Origin: Tamarix chinensis
Lineage: Eukaryota > Streptophyta > Magnoliopsida > Caryophyllales > Tamaricaceae
Assembly (NCBI GenBank): GCA_030549775.1
Contig: CM060175.1
Span: forward strand, 64,841,245 to 64,905,244
DNA length: 64,000 nucleotides
Direction: 5' to 3'
Part shown: piece by piece, positions 45,250 to 56,639 of the stretch
How the letters are laid out: each line of letters starts with the position of its first letter
Numbering within the stretch: the first letter of the stretch is position 1
Position numbers and translations under genes: made by a program
The notes under the pieces: generated by a model
Seen by the model: only the letters and a program-made list of their open reading frames with translations
Told to the model about the DNA's origin: nothing
The model's database searches: none

Positions 45250-45775
45250 AAGCAATAATAACTTTTCTCTTTCATGGGTTTATTGAAATCATTGATCTCT
45301 TTATCTGTGTGAATTAGAAATTAAGATCTATCCTTCAAACCCTCCATAAACCCACTCCATTCTAAACCCTAAATGCCATATACAATCGCCATCATCGTCA
45401 TCTTCAACGTTCCTCTTAAACCTATTTTTCTTACTTGATTTTATCTATTTCCAAACTTAAGATAATAATATTATTGTTATTATAAAAAGATCATCCTCAA
45501 CATATTAACTTCATAATCTAATCATCATATCACTATTATTCCAACCATTCATCATTATAATATTCATATTAATACTAGACTCTAATCGTAAACCCTAACC
45601 CTAACCTATGAACCAAACCATTCTAAACCCTTCATCATTCGAGCATTATCACAACTATGTCTTCTTTGTTATCATCATCATATTTTCATCATTTTCAAAT
45701 CATGATATTCCTTTTAAAATCCTAACCTAACCATAATACCACCCAGACCTTAAGTACATATTCCTAAACACATCA
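45250..45775 (+). repeat. Partial 5' LTR of gypsy element 2
   Basis: Aligns with about 50945-51467: 'attaagatctatc', 'aaatgccatatacaat', 'aacgttcctcttaaacctat' and the telomere-like 'aaaccctaaccctaacc' occur in both in the same order. It ends 'acacatca' before the PBS spacer. The left half is absent. The similarity boundary is between about 45180 and 45285. Confidence 0.85.
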
Positions 45776-45779
45776 ATTT

Positions 45780-45795
45780 TGGTATCAAAGCCTAG
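45780..45795 (+). other. Primer-binding site of gypsy element 2 (tRNA-iMet)
   Basis: TGGTATCAAAGCCTAGG lies four bases after the LTR end. It differs by one base from TGGTATCAGAGC, the standard plant initiator-Met tRNA primer site. Confidence 0.88.
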
Positions 45796-45974
45796 GTTGT
45801 GGTGTAGTGTGACATATATAATTAATATCCAATATTTCATCTAATTTTCTTTAAAAATAGAGTTCCTAATTCTAGATTATTGTAATAACTCATCAAGGAG
45901 GTGCCAAGATTTGAATTTTGGGTGACTTGAGAGAGCGTTTTTGGAAGCACACCATTTGTGGGTGTAAATAAGGG

Positions 45975-47060
45975 ATGGAAAGCCAAGGAGAAGATTTGAG
46001 AAATGTTCTCAACACATTGGTGGAGTAGATAAAGAAATTTAATTTGCATATGGGTAGGATGGAAGCCTCACAAGCCCAAGGATCACATATCCAACATCAA
46101 ATCCAAAGAGATCAAGTGGGAGAAAATTGTAGAAGGGAAGCACATAACCGAATTGAAGAAGGAGGAGAAGAAAGTGTAGGGAACTATATATGAGCTCATA
46201 GCACTTCAAGGAAACCATATGATGATGTGGAGAAGGGGATTTGATTTGACCTACCTAATTTTAAAGGTAATCTTGATCCAAAATCTTTCCTTAAATAGTT
46301 GTAAATTGTTGAATCTATTTTTGAATATAAAGAGCTTGATGGTGAGAAAAGATGTTGAATTGCCATATTGAAATTTAAGAAGTTTGCTATAGTATGGTAT
46401 GACAATTTGAAGAGGAGAAGAGAAAAAGAGGTAAAAATAAAAATAGATCATAGGAGAAATTGAAAAAGCATTTAAAAAGAAAATTTACGCCTAGAGAATA
46501 TTAGCAAGAGAATTTTACTAAAATGACTTCTTTGAGGTAAGGGTTGCTTTGAGTGGAGGAGTACATTAGAGAGTTTGAAATATTAGCTTTTATTTGTGAT
46601 ATTCAACAAAGAGAAGAGTAAAGATATGCTAGATTTATTAGAGGTCTAAATATTAATATTAGAGAGAAGGTGTAGGTGTACCCTTATAAGTTATTCAAAG
46701 ACTTGGCAAAATTAGCAATCAAATTTGAAAAGTAATTGAATAGAACCAAGCCACCAAACAAATCAATCAATGCAACATATGGTTCAAACTTCAAGGGGGT
46801 GCCAAAGCCATCATCCTCTCAAACCAAAATTCAAGACAACAACAGAAGGTTCAATCGTGAAGAAAAGGGTAAGGACAATATGGTTGATAAGGTGAACAAG
46901 TAATGTTTCAAGTGTAGAGGTTATGGTCATTTTGCTAGGGATTGTCCAAATCAAAGGACAATAACTTTGAGGGAGATAGTGAGTATGGAAGCTTGTGATG
47001 AGGAAGATTAAGAACTTAATGAAGACCTTGAGGAAGATAGTGAAGATACAGAAGATGCTT
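45975..47060 (+). pseudogene. gag pseudogene, gypsy element 2
   Basis: The frame begins MESQGEDLRNVLNTLVE (ATG at 45975) followed by a stop. The retrotransposon gag domain is recognisable by parallel with element 1 around 46240-46700 ('FKKFAIVWYDNLKR'-like, 'REFEILAFICDIQQ'). An intact CCHC zinc knuckle lies at 46904-46945 (CFKCRGYGHFARDC), which binds the element RNA. After it comes an acidic stretch rich in Glu and Asp (about 46980-47060). Numerous stops, many of them TAG, break the frame. Confidence 0.8.
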
Positions 47061-47139
47061 TGAAAGATGGCCAAGTAGATTACTATGTGTTACAACGAGT
47101 GCTTCAAGTACAACAATAACCTCAACCTACTCAAAGGGA

Positions 47140-47440
47140 GAAGATCTTTAAAGTTAAATGTAGAGTTGAAGATAAAGTGTGCAAAGTCATTATCGATAGT
47201 GGCTCCTGTACCAATGTTGCTAGTGAAATAATGGTGAACAAGCTTTGATTGAAGACCATGAATCATCCAAGACCATATTCATTTCAATGGCTCAACAAGG
47301 ATAAAAGTGTAAGGGTAACAAAACAAACTCTTATCTCTTTAAAAATTGGAAATTATTTTGATGATGTTTTGTGCAATATTCCTCCTATGGATGCATGTCA
47401 TATTTTGTTGGGGGAGATATTGGTAATTTGATAGGCATGT
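47140..47440 (+). pseudogene. Aspartic protease region, gypsy element 2
   Basis: 'CKVIIDSGSCTNVASE' carries the D-S-G triad (Asp codon 47195-47197). 'DACHILLGEILVI' (about 47390-47430) is the conserved C-terminal motif, where the usual 'GRPW' is altered. The second half is open from 47249 to 47431. Confidence 0.8.
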
Positions 47441-47468
47441 TACACATGATCGGGTCTTTAATGAATAC

Positions 47469-48385
47469 GTGGTGAACAAAGGTAAAAACAAATTTATACT
47501 TAATGTAGATGTGGAGAGTTTGATTATAAGGAGTGAAAAGCAGGAAGAGACTAAGGGTAAGAAGAAAAAAAAGAGATTTGAAAGCAAATGGGAGGAAGAA
47601 AAAAAGAAGGAAGATGTCGAAGGTAAGGGAGGAAGAAAAAAAAACATCCGCATGGAGTTGTTGATCCTTAAAGAATTAGAGATGATTGAAGCTATGAAGA
47701 GTGAGAAAGTATGCTATGTCTTGGTAGTGAAAGAAGTTAACAAAGGGGGTGTTAACAAGAATCCAAAGTTGCAACAAGTGTTGAGAGAGCATGCCAATGT
47801 TTTCCCAGATGAATTGCCATCTGGATTACCTTCTTTGAGAGGTATCGAGCATGCTATTGATTTAATGCCAGGAGTTCCATTACCAAATAAAATAGCTTAT
47901 AGATGTAATCCAGAAGAGTCCAAGAAGCTACAAAGATAAGTGCAAGAATTGTTGGATTAAGGATATATTCGAGAGAGCATGAGTCTGTATAGTGTACCAA
48001 CTTTATTGGTGCCTAAGAAAGATGGTAAGTGGAGGATGTGCATTAACTCTAGAGTAGTCAATAATATCATAATTAAATACAAATTTTTGATGCTAAGATT
48101 AGATGATATGTTAGATGAGTTGCATGGAGAAAAGGTGTTTTTGAACCTTAACCTTAGAAGTGGATACCATCAAATGAGGATAAGGGAAGGGGAAAATGGA
48201 AGATAGCTTTCAAGACTAAGTATGGGTTGTATGAGTGGTTGGTGATACCATTTGGGGTATGCAATGCACCAAGTTCATTCATAAGGTTGATGACCAAAGT
48301 ACTTAGACCTTTCTTTGGAGTATTTGTTGTTGTCTACTCTGATGATATTTTGATATATAGCAAGAGTGAGTTCGAACACATATAG
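47469..48385 (+). pseudogene. Linker and reverse transcriptase, gypsy element 2
   Basis: An open frame of 156 codons (47469-47939) holds a Lys/Glu-rich linker ('GKKKKKRFESKWEEEKKK') and then the RT N-terminus ('HANVFPDELPSGLPSLRGIE', 'HAIDLMPGVPLPNK'). After a stop, 47979-48206 continues with '[19 protein letters not shown]', '[12 protein letters not shown]' and '[12 protein letters not shown]'. The region 48208-48380 holds '[18 protein letters not shown]' and the catalytic box in '[14 protein letters not shown]' (YSDD at 48335-48346; the usual box is YFDD or YLDD). In '[12 protein letters not shown]' the first catalytic Asp is Asn. Frameshift at about 48200. Confidence 0.87.
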
Positions 48386-48388
48386 TAT

Positions 48389-49145
48389 TTGAAGAGATTA
48401 TTTGATAAACTTAGGGAGGTGAAGCTCTATGGTAAAATGGAGATGTGTGATTTTATAACGAAGAGTGTGGTTTTTCTTCGTTGTGTTATGAGTGGAGATG
48501 GTATTAAAGTTGATCCTTCAAAGGTGGAAGCTATTCAAACATGGAATATTCCTACTAATGTTCATGAGTTTTAGAGTTTTCATGGATTGGCTTCATTTTA
48601 TAGGAGGTTTATCAAAGATTTTTCCACAATTGCAACACCTATTATACAATTGATGAAGAAGGGAGAGTTCTAGTGGAATGAACATGCAACAAAAGCTTTT
48701 AAAGAATTGAAGACAAAGCTTTCAAATGCATGGGTATTATCTTTACTTTACTTTGATAAATTATTTGAAGTAACATGTGATGCGAGTGGTGTAGGTATTG
48801 GAGGGGTACTTTCACAAGAGAAGAGACCAATTGCAATTTTCAGTGAAAAGTTGAATGGTGAAAGGCTCAATTATTCAACTTGTGATAAGGAGTTCTATCT
48901 TATTGTTCGTTGTTTGGAAACATGGATTCATTATTTGAGATCCAAGCCTTTTTTACTTCACTAAGATCATGAGAGTTTGAAGTATCTACATGGTCAAAGG
49001 AAAGTGAGTCTATGACATGCCAAGTGGATTAGTTTTTTACAAACATTTGTGTTCTCTACAAAACATATGGATGGTAAAGAGAATGTGGTTGCAGATGCAT
49101 TGTCTGGAAGGGCTATAATACTTACGATGATGGATGTAAAGCTTT
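48389..49145 (+). pseudogene. RT thumb/connection and RNase H, gypsy element 2
   Basis: 48389-48574 is open and holds the thumb region ('CDFITKSVVFLRCVMSGDG', 'VDPSKVEAIQTW'). After a stop comes '[20 protein letters not shown]'. RNase H is nearly intact in 48707-48964 ('[20 protein letters not shown]', '[16 protein letters not shown]', '[17 protein letters not shown]'), then a stop, 'HESLKYLHGQRK', a stop (TGA at 49013-49015 where CGA for Arg is expected), 'HAKWISFLQTFVFSTKHMDG' and 'KENVVADALSGR'. The latter is the usual 'G..N.VADALSR' C-terminal motif of RNase H. Confidence 0.87.
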
Positions 49146-50380
49146 TGGGTTTTGAGATGTTGAAAAGTCAATATGCCATTATTGATGATTTTTCTTTGAT
49201 TTTTGAAGAGCGCAAGAAACAAGGAAGTAATGGAGCTTATGTTCTTGAAGTTGGGTTCTTATTTAAGCAAAACAAATTGTGTGTCCCAAAGACCTCAATT
49301 TGAGATTTATTAATCAAAGAAGTGCATGAAGGAGGTATTTCAGGATACTTTAGAGTTCACAAGACTTTGGAGCTACTGCAAGAACATTTTTATTGGCCAA
49401 GAATGCAGAAAAGAGTGCAAGATATGGTTGCTAGGTGTGTTACATGTCAAAGAAGCAAGAGTTTCTTTCACAAAGGGTTATACGTGCCTTTACCCATACT
49501 TACTCAACCATGGGAAGGAGTTAGTATGGATTTTATCTGGGGATTTCCTAGGACACAAAGAGGAAAAGATTCTATCATAGTAGTGGTAGATTTATTTTCC
49601 AAGATGGCTCATTTTATTCCATATAACAAGATTGATGATTCTACTCATATTGCAATTTTTATTTTAAGGAGATCATGAGACTGTATAGTATTCCAAGAAG
49701 TGTAGTTTCAAATAGAGATGTGATGTGCCTAAGTTATTTTTGGAAGACATTATGGTATATGCTAGGAACGAAGCTTCTATTTAATACATCATATCATCCT
49801 CAAATGTATGGTCAAATCGAGGTTATTAATAGAACTTTGGGTACTTTGCTAAGGGGATTGGTGATTAGTAGTGCTAAGGATTGGGATGTTAAGTTATCAC
49901 ATGCAAAGTTTGCTTACAATCATAATTATTCAACTATAACAAGCTCTAGTCCATTTGAGATGGTATATGGTGTTAATCCATATATACCAATTGATATGGT
50001 ACCATTATAGAAAGAGGAAGTGAAGAATTATGATGCATAAAAGAGAATGGAGTTATTTCAAAAAATTTATCAACAAATCATGCATGACATTGAGAAGGCA
50101 AATAAAGTATACAATAGAAGAGCAAACAAGCATAGGAGTTAACATGTATTTCAACCGAGGGATTTTGTATGGTTGTACTTAAGGAAGGAGAAATTTCTTA
50201 ATCTAAGAAAATATAAGCTTATACAAAGGGCATATGGTCCTTTCAAAATACTTAGAAAATTCAAAGAGAGTGCTTATGAGCTAGATTTAACCGATTCATA
50301 TGGTGAGGTGTCTAAAACATTCAATGTTGGATATATCATTCTTCATTATGAAGATGCAAATTTGAGGTCAAATTTAAGTC
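49146..50380 (+). pseudogene. Integrase, gypsy element 2
   Basis: The zinc-binding domain reads 'VHEGGISGYFRVHKTLELL' and 'RCVTCQRSKS' (49320-49465); the second zinc-binding His is Tyr. The core has 'WEGVSMDFIWGFPRTQRGKD' (49515-49570, first Asp), a frameshift near 49675, 'SVVSNRDVMCLSYFWKTLW' (second Asp, about 49715) and 'GQIEVINRTLGTLLRG' (Glu, about 49820). All three catalytic residues are kept. The C-terminal part follows as 'FAYNHNYSTITSSSPFEMVY', 'FQPRDFVWLYLRKEKFLNLR', 'RAYGPFKILRKF' and 'VSKTFNVGYIILHYEDANLR' (to about 50365), and the frame runs on through the PPT into the LTR. I see no chromodomain. Confidence 0.87.
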
Positions 50381-50393
50381 AACAAGGGGAGAA
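50381..50393 (+). other. Polypurine tract of gypsy element 2
   Basis: AACAAGGGGAGAA directly before the 3' LTR start; same position and near-identical to the tract at 12613-12624. Confidence 0.82.
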
Positions 50394-51467
50394 TAATGCA
50401 AGAGAAAATGGTAAAGACTTAGCATTTATTATTATGAAACCTATTATTCTCTATTTAGATAGGATCCCCTACAAACTTAAAGGCAAACAAATGACTAAAT
50501 TGCTAGTTATGGACGAAACTTCCAAAACAAATCACTAACGATAGAGGTGTGTACATGGCATGCATGAAGGGTAGAAACGTGTTGTATGGAAGGGATGAAT
50601 GTGGTATCTACATGAGGAGACTATAATCAACAAGTTGGAAATGCAATATGGAGTATTATCATGTTGATAATTGTTAAAAAGATAAGAAAGTAGAATTAGT
50701 AAAAAAATAGCTTAATTCTATCTTTTAGGATTATCTTATTATATCTTTTAAGTGTGTTTAGAGTAGGGAGCAAGCTAATACTTTTTGTGTTAATTCTTAT
50801 CACATTTTTAGGAGGATTAGTTTTTAATATAAAGGAGTTCCAATGGTTATAAAAACCATAGCAATACATGACACAAAAAGGGACAAAAATTTGATGAAAT
50901 TGCAAGCTTTGCTCCATGAAATTCTATGTGAGTTCTTCTCAATATTAATCAATTCTGTGTGAATGGTTGTTATTTAAATTCTTAATCTCTTTGTCTATGT
51001 GAAGTAGAGATTAAGATCTATCTTTTAAACCCTCTACAAACCTGTGCCATTTTAAACCCCAAATGCCATATACAATTGCCATCATCATCATCTTCAACGT
51101 TCCTCTTAAACCTATTTTTCTTACTTGATTCTATCTATTTCCAAAATTAAGATAATAATAATATTATTATAAAACGATCATCCTCAACATCTTAACTTCA
51201 TAATATAATCATCATATCACCATTATTCCAACCATTCATCATCATAATATTTATATCAATACTAAACCCTAATAGTAAACCCTAACCCTAACCCATGAAC
51301 CAAACCATTCTAAACCCTTCATCATTCAAGCATTATCACCATTAACTCTTATTTGTTGAATCATTGTCATCATATTTTCATCACTTTCAAATCATCATAT
51401 TCCTTTTAAAATCCTAACCAAACCATAATACCACCCAAACCATAAGTACATATTCTTACACACATTA
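50394..51467 (+). repeat. 3' LTR of gypsy element 2
   Basis: Starts TAATGCAAGAG and ends 'cacacatta' (the 5' LTR ends 'acacatca'). The first 140 bases are open in continuation of integrase (to 50538). It contains an AT-rich U3 with 'ggttataaaaaccatag' (about 50843) as TATA-like box, 'gaaattctatgtgagttc', and the telomere-like 'aaaccctaaccctaaccc' (51277-51294). Confidence 0.85.
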
Positions 51468-52770
51468 ATAGTGATATTATTTGCATGAACACCTTTAATA
51501 GATTATGTCTTTCTTGAAGCTCTCTTATTCATCAATTACCACCTTTTCATATTGTCTCATAAATTGATTATAAATAAGCACTTCTATTTTTATTACTAAT
51601 GCATCTTTGATTCATGAGCTGAATCATTATAAGCTCCTTATTCTTTATCCATGACCCAAGTGTTCATATTTCAAAGAATTAAGAATGATGTTATTGTTAT
51701 TTTTTTAAAAAAAAAATAAAGACTCAAATAGAGTATTTAGTAGAGAAAGTAGGCACAAAGATTAATAACATGGATATTAGATTAGGAGTACCATAACCAA
51801 GATATATAAGATATTGGTTTCTATGTTGCACTAAAGTTGAATCTCATACTCATTTTGGTCATTTATTATAATATGACAAAACAAATGTGGGAACAAATCA
51901 AGGTTTAGTTCCAACTATGTAGAAAATGTAGGCAAAGACCTAAACTATCCCCCTATATTTGTAATTGTTGTATTGACTCTATTGTGTTTTAGGCAATAAT
52001 AGTTATAGTATTTAGGTGAGCTTTTTTAGATGTGTTGTAGGGTACCAATTGAAGTTATGTTGCTGGGACTCAGATGCTAAGAATAATGAATAGTAGCTAG
52101 AAACTGCAGGTGTTAGCCTATAGGGTTATGTAGATCATATCATAACTCATAGATTTTTAATGTTGTATTTTGTTTGTATTGTTCGGGAGTTTTCTATTTT
52201 GGTTTTTGTTACCCTTGTGAACTAATACTTAGCCTCTAGGGAAGATTGATGTATGCCTTTGCACATTGTTGTGTGTTGTTGTAAGTCATAATAGTTGTAG
52301 ATACTGATTTTTATTAATCACAATAATTTTTGCTTCTATAGTGGTATTTTCATTTAGGCCACATGATACTGCTTGGCGTTCTTCTATAGCTAACTTATGG
52401 TTCTTAGTGACTTAGAATACATGGGCTAACTAATGAAGGTAGTGTTTTTCTCACACTGTTTTGTAACCCTTTATTGATTTTTGGACTAGAAGGGGATCTA
52501 GCTAGTTTGTTTAGTATTATTTATTTCTTTGTACAACCACTTGGTATTGTTGCTTTTTTTATAACTTTGATGCTGATGTAGATACAACTTCATGTAGTGT
52601 TTGGCTAAGGAGGTTTGTAATTTAGTTGTAAACGTTCTTAGTTAGCATCATGTAGCCATGCCTTAGGTATGCTTGGGTGTAATTTGAATTAATACAAAAT
52701 TTGTATATAATATTTTTAACTAGATCATGGGTGTGTTCATAATTAATATATAATATTTTTCCATTAGATA
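51468..52770. other. No gene seen
   Basis: AT-rich; no domain recognised on either strand. Confidence 0.45.
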
Positions 52771-52774
52771 AAAT

Positions 52775-53267
52775 AAGGATTTACGGTAAAAAAAATAAGA
52801 AAAATGAAGTATATCATTGATAACTAAATAATTATTACATAATTTAGCATATTATTGGTAACAAAATAGGTGTTGTAAAAAATAATATATCATTAGCAAC
52901 AAACAAATGTTGCAAAATATGATATATAATTGATGCCCAAAAGGTTACTGTGAGAAATTATACATTATTGGCTACAAAAAAAGTTGTTACAGAAAATAAA
53001 ATATTTTCTCCAACAAACATTGTTGTTGTGAAAAATAATATTGCTTAAATATCCATGATAAACATTTATGACAACAAAGTTGTTTTTAGCAACAAAATTG
53101 TAGTGGCTAAACGATGACATTTTTTTTTGAAAAAGTAGAGTGTCATTGCTAAAACTTTTAGTTATGCCTTGATACACAACGAGGACTTATTATTTCCAAA
53201 AATACCATAATGTTGCTAAAATTGGTAACAACATTTTTTATCATCAAAAATCAATTTTATTCTAGTG
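52775..53267 (-). mobile_element. CACTA transposon terminus with subterminal repeats
   Basis: The right end, read on the minus strand, begins CACTAGAATAAAATTG (53267 leftwards). Inward lie many copies in both orientations of a 10-15-base word around 'ttgttgc.aaaa/ggcaacaa' every 30-60 bases down to about 52780, the typical subterminal repeats of En/Spm-like elements. The sequence resembles 14221-14660. The opposite terminus was not found and no transposase remains; it could be a solo end or a deletion derivative. Confidence 0.6.
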
Positions 53268-53727
53268 TATATTAATAAAAAAATCAAGTGTTATTTTTAA
53301 GTTTGGGGTAGGAACTATGTTGGGTATGATGGTTAATAAGATAATAATAATAATTAAAGTAGAATATCATGTGAATCAGGACTAATTTGTTTCTTTTAGA
53401 TATCTTATTGGGTTGTTGTGGTACTCGAGTACTTCTTAGTTGTTGAGATCACCTAAGTTTCCTTATATTTACTCCATATTGTCTGTTCCACCGACTTATA
53501 GAGATATGTATATTTAAGGACTAGGAGTCTAGTTTGTTGGTTTTCAGAAGTGTTATACCTTGGAAGGAGATATGTTGTAATTTGTTCCACCAGATGACAA
53601 TGACGACATAATGTTCCACTAGTGAGTAGTGGTGTCCCTAATTTCAACGTGATTCAACAGGTGGAATATTGTGATCACCTAATGTTGAATTCCAATATGT
53701 TTTTCTCTTTAGTTATCTCATATTATG

Positions 53728-53764
<37 letters not shown>

Positions 53765-53930
53765 AGTATCTATCTTATCTTATGATTCCTCTATGTTATC
53801 TATGCCTTATTCGATTGATGTGTATTGTTACTTTATTTAGTACATAGCGCATTAACCATCTTTTTATGGGTGTTGCTCAATCCCATGAGTAGTTACTGCC
53901 TTATTTTACAAGCAATTGTTATATTGGATG
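53268..53930. repeat. No gene seen; (AT)n microsatellite
   Basis: Pure AT run at about 53729-53752 followed by GTAT repeats. The open frame over it (53622-53840) has no domain. Confidence 0.5.
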
Positions 53931-53932
53931 TG

Positions 53933-54012
53933 GTATAACACCCTAATTTTTTATTTTTAGTTTATGCAAAACTCATTTTAAATATTAAATTCGTGAAAAT
54001 AGGGGTATTACA
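53933..54012. repeat. 80-bp piece with ends like the large LTR-like family
   Basis: 'tataacaccctaatttttta' at the left and 'aataggggtattaca' at the right match the two ends of the TGTAAYACCCC family but only about 80 bases lie between them. It may be a massively deleted copy; no convincing target duplication was seen. Confidence 0.35.
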
Positions 54013-54865
54013 ATACTAACACACACTAGCAGTTAGTATCAGTCCTATCAATGACCCAAGACATTAATGGTAAATGGTCATACAAGCACACATCGCAAAC
54101 CAATATCCTCACACATTAGTAATCCAACATATTAATATTAGCCATCCATTATAGTGCACATTGACAGCTAGTACCCTCCCTCTACTGGAATATATAATTC
54201 TTAAGTATGCATACTTCTTATAAGGTCCATAGAATGCTTATAAAGTAGATGTAGGGCCTCTCTATTTTTTGTAGATAGCAAGGCTAATTAGTGATGACAT
54301 TTCGAGGTTGAAGTTGTTCAATTATTTTGTAAAACAAATCTTTAGTATTGATACCTATAGATGGAAATATATAAACTACAAGCTTAGCTATGGTTATGGG
54401 TATAGAAGTAGCGCTTAGTGAAAGAAGAAAAGGAAGGAGATGTAAGGAAGGGCGGAAGTAAGGTAAGGGAAACAGGAGAAATAGGCTAAAGGAAAGAAAA
54501 AGAAACATGGTAACAAGGTTGAAAGAAAGAATATGAATGATGATTAAAGGGTTGAAGATAGGAATTTGGGAGTAATTAACATCAAATTCTTAATGAATTT
54601 AGATGGAGAGAATCTATAGGTAGAAGGAGAACACTCTTTTTAAGAGTGATAACACCTTATATTTGGAATTAAATCTACAAGGAATTAACCAAAAAATTTG
54701 AAATACTATCAGAGTATCAAAGTAAAAAAAGAAAGGGAGGAGGGAAGAGTTGAGGAAGAAGAAAATGCAACAATCTACAGCTATTTACATGTATATCATC
54801 CTAGAGAATTCTTATTTCTTCTACCACTTATAACCTACATAGTCTTATTGTCAAAGGGAATAGAT
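54013..54865. other. No gene seen
   Basis: AT-rich, with a purine-rich block at 54415-54530. No domain recognised. Confidence 0.45.
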
Positions 54866-54869
54866 TAAT

Positions 54870-56420
54870 ATAATCCTCAAGATGGAGGAGAAATACTAGT
54901 GGCAAAGAGTTATAGAATAGTGGGAAAGCTTGGTGACAAATATACACAATTCTTTCACATGTATGCATCAATCATGAAAAAACAAAGTACTATCAATTTT
55001 GATAACTTGATAACCATACCTATACTCAATATAATGATGCAATCTCTACTGTAATCATTAATCACCTTAAGAAGATGTACACCAAACAACTAACACTCCC
55101 AATCTTTCTATTATTTACTTACATTAATAACCGAATCCTTCTTGACCAAAACATTATCTTATCCTCCATCCTATTAAAAGAAGAGATATTTGATGTATTT
55201 TCTAACATTAACCCTCTAAAATCCACAAGTCATGATATAATACCAACCATATTTTTGCAATGTAGAGGATGGAGAAAATAACAACCTTATCCTCCATTCT
55301 AAGTGGAATTATTTTTCATTTTATATAAATCATTAAACATGGACAGTTCCCACCCAATATTAACCACACTTATATTTCTCTGATTCCTAAAATAGGTAGC
55401 TCATCTAAACTTGAACACTTTAAACCTACATCCCTTTATAATGTTCTTTACAAAATCATTCCCAAGATCCTTACTCATAGACCAAAATCCCTACTGATAG
55501 TTTCATCATTGCACAAGAATCAACCCAATATATTCTTAAATCTATAGGAAGAAAGAGCGGCTTAATTCTTAAAGTGGTTAATTCTAAAGTCTATGATTGG
55601 ACTAACTAGTACTTTTTATTCAATATTCTTCTTGGTTTTAGCATTAAAGACTACTCTTTATAACTTATTTACCACTTCTTTTTCTATTCTCATCAATGGC
55701 ATTCCTAGTGGTAATTTTCAAGGGAAAATGGAACTTAGACAAGGCCACCCCCTCTCCTTTTATCCTTTTCTATTAGATCTTGTCTATAACTATCAATTTT
55801 TATGATAAAACACGATCTTTTCCATGGGTTTATACTTAATCAGGGTCTAAACCTATAACACCTCTCATGTTTGCCAATGATCTGATGACCTTTGGATGTG
55901 CCAACACTCTTACTCTTACAAATATGTAAATAATAGACAAGATTTTCTTTATATGGTATGTAAATGAGATTACTTTTATGAAATATTTTATTATCTTTAG
56001 CAAGAATTGTTAGCAAGCTGACAAGATTGTATACAATAATATTCTATAGGTGTAATTTATGCAAAAAAAAAAGGATAAATATTTGGGACATATACTTCTG
56101 ATATCTAAATATCATTCTAGTACATTTAAGCACATCATTAATAATAGTACCAAAATTCTTGCATGATGGTAGTTGAAATGTCTATAACATTTAAAAAAAC
56201 TTACACTAATTAAGTTCACTTTAGCTTCCATACCTATCTATCAAATGTATGCTTACATTTTACCTAACTAGAACATATGTTTGACCCTAGAGAAGAATTA
56301 ATTTTTTTTTGTGAAATCAAGGACATGATAGGAATCATTTTATCCTTACCTCTTAGAACTTAATCAGTCAACTTAAACATTAACGGGTAGGTATTTATAA
56401 GCCATATATAATAATGGAAC
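54870..56420 (+). pseudogene. LINE (L1-type) pseudogene 3, RT region
   Basis: The frame begins with the pre-RT block 'LVTNIHNSF'/'GDKYTQFFHMYASIMKKQST' (about 54930-54990), the 'GD.NTKFFH' motif of plant LINEs. 'ILLKEEIFDVFSNINPLKS' (about 55165-55225) is the start of the RT domain. Then come 'TYISLIPKIGSSSKLEHFKP', 'SLYNVLYKIIPKILTH', and 'MELRQGHPLSFYPFLLDLVY' (55727-55786; the RQGDPLSP motif). The catalytic box reads FAND (55870-55881) in place of FADD. Frameshifts and stops are frequent. Similarity fades after about 56420. Confidence 0.8.
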
Positions 56421-56639
56421 TTATTTGGAGATTTCTCACAAAGCTTAATTTTTTTTGGCCTATTTGCTAAAATCTAATTATTATTTATATGATAGTTTTT
56501 GGGGAGTACAAATAATACCTAACATGTCACCCACCTAGAAATCTACACTCCTAGTTAGAGATGAGATTAAGCATTTATTCAGTTGGCAAGTTAATTTAGT
56601 TATAAGAACCATCAAATGATTGTTTCAAAGTGCAATATA

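Larger units (their letters stand above)
45250..51467 (+). mobile_element. Ty3/gypsy LTR retrotransposon 2, 5' LTR truncated
   Basis: Same family group as element 1: the same gag start (MESQ), the same 'attt' spacer before the primer-binding site, the same polypurine tract, and near-identical motifs through RT and integrase. Order: partial 5' LTR, PBS (45780), gag, protease, RT, RNase H, integrase, PPT (50381-50393), 3' LTR (50394-51467). Coding parts are better preserved than in element 1, with long open segments, but every gene still has stops or frameshifts. The integrase C-terminal domain, deleted in element 1, is present. No target duplication can be tested because the left end is missing. 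Confidence 0.9.

Noticed and set aside
45837..46451. Minus-strand open frames over gag of element 2
   Set aside because: The plus strand carries the gag signature; these are antisense shadows.
51720..52720. Possible host gene in the region right of element 2
   Set aside because: No open frame of useful length, no domain and no splice pattern could be followed on either strand.
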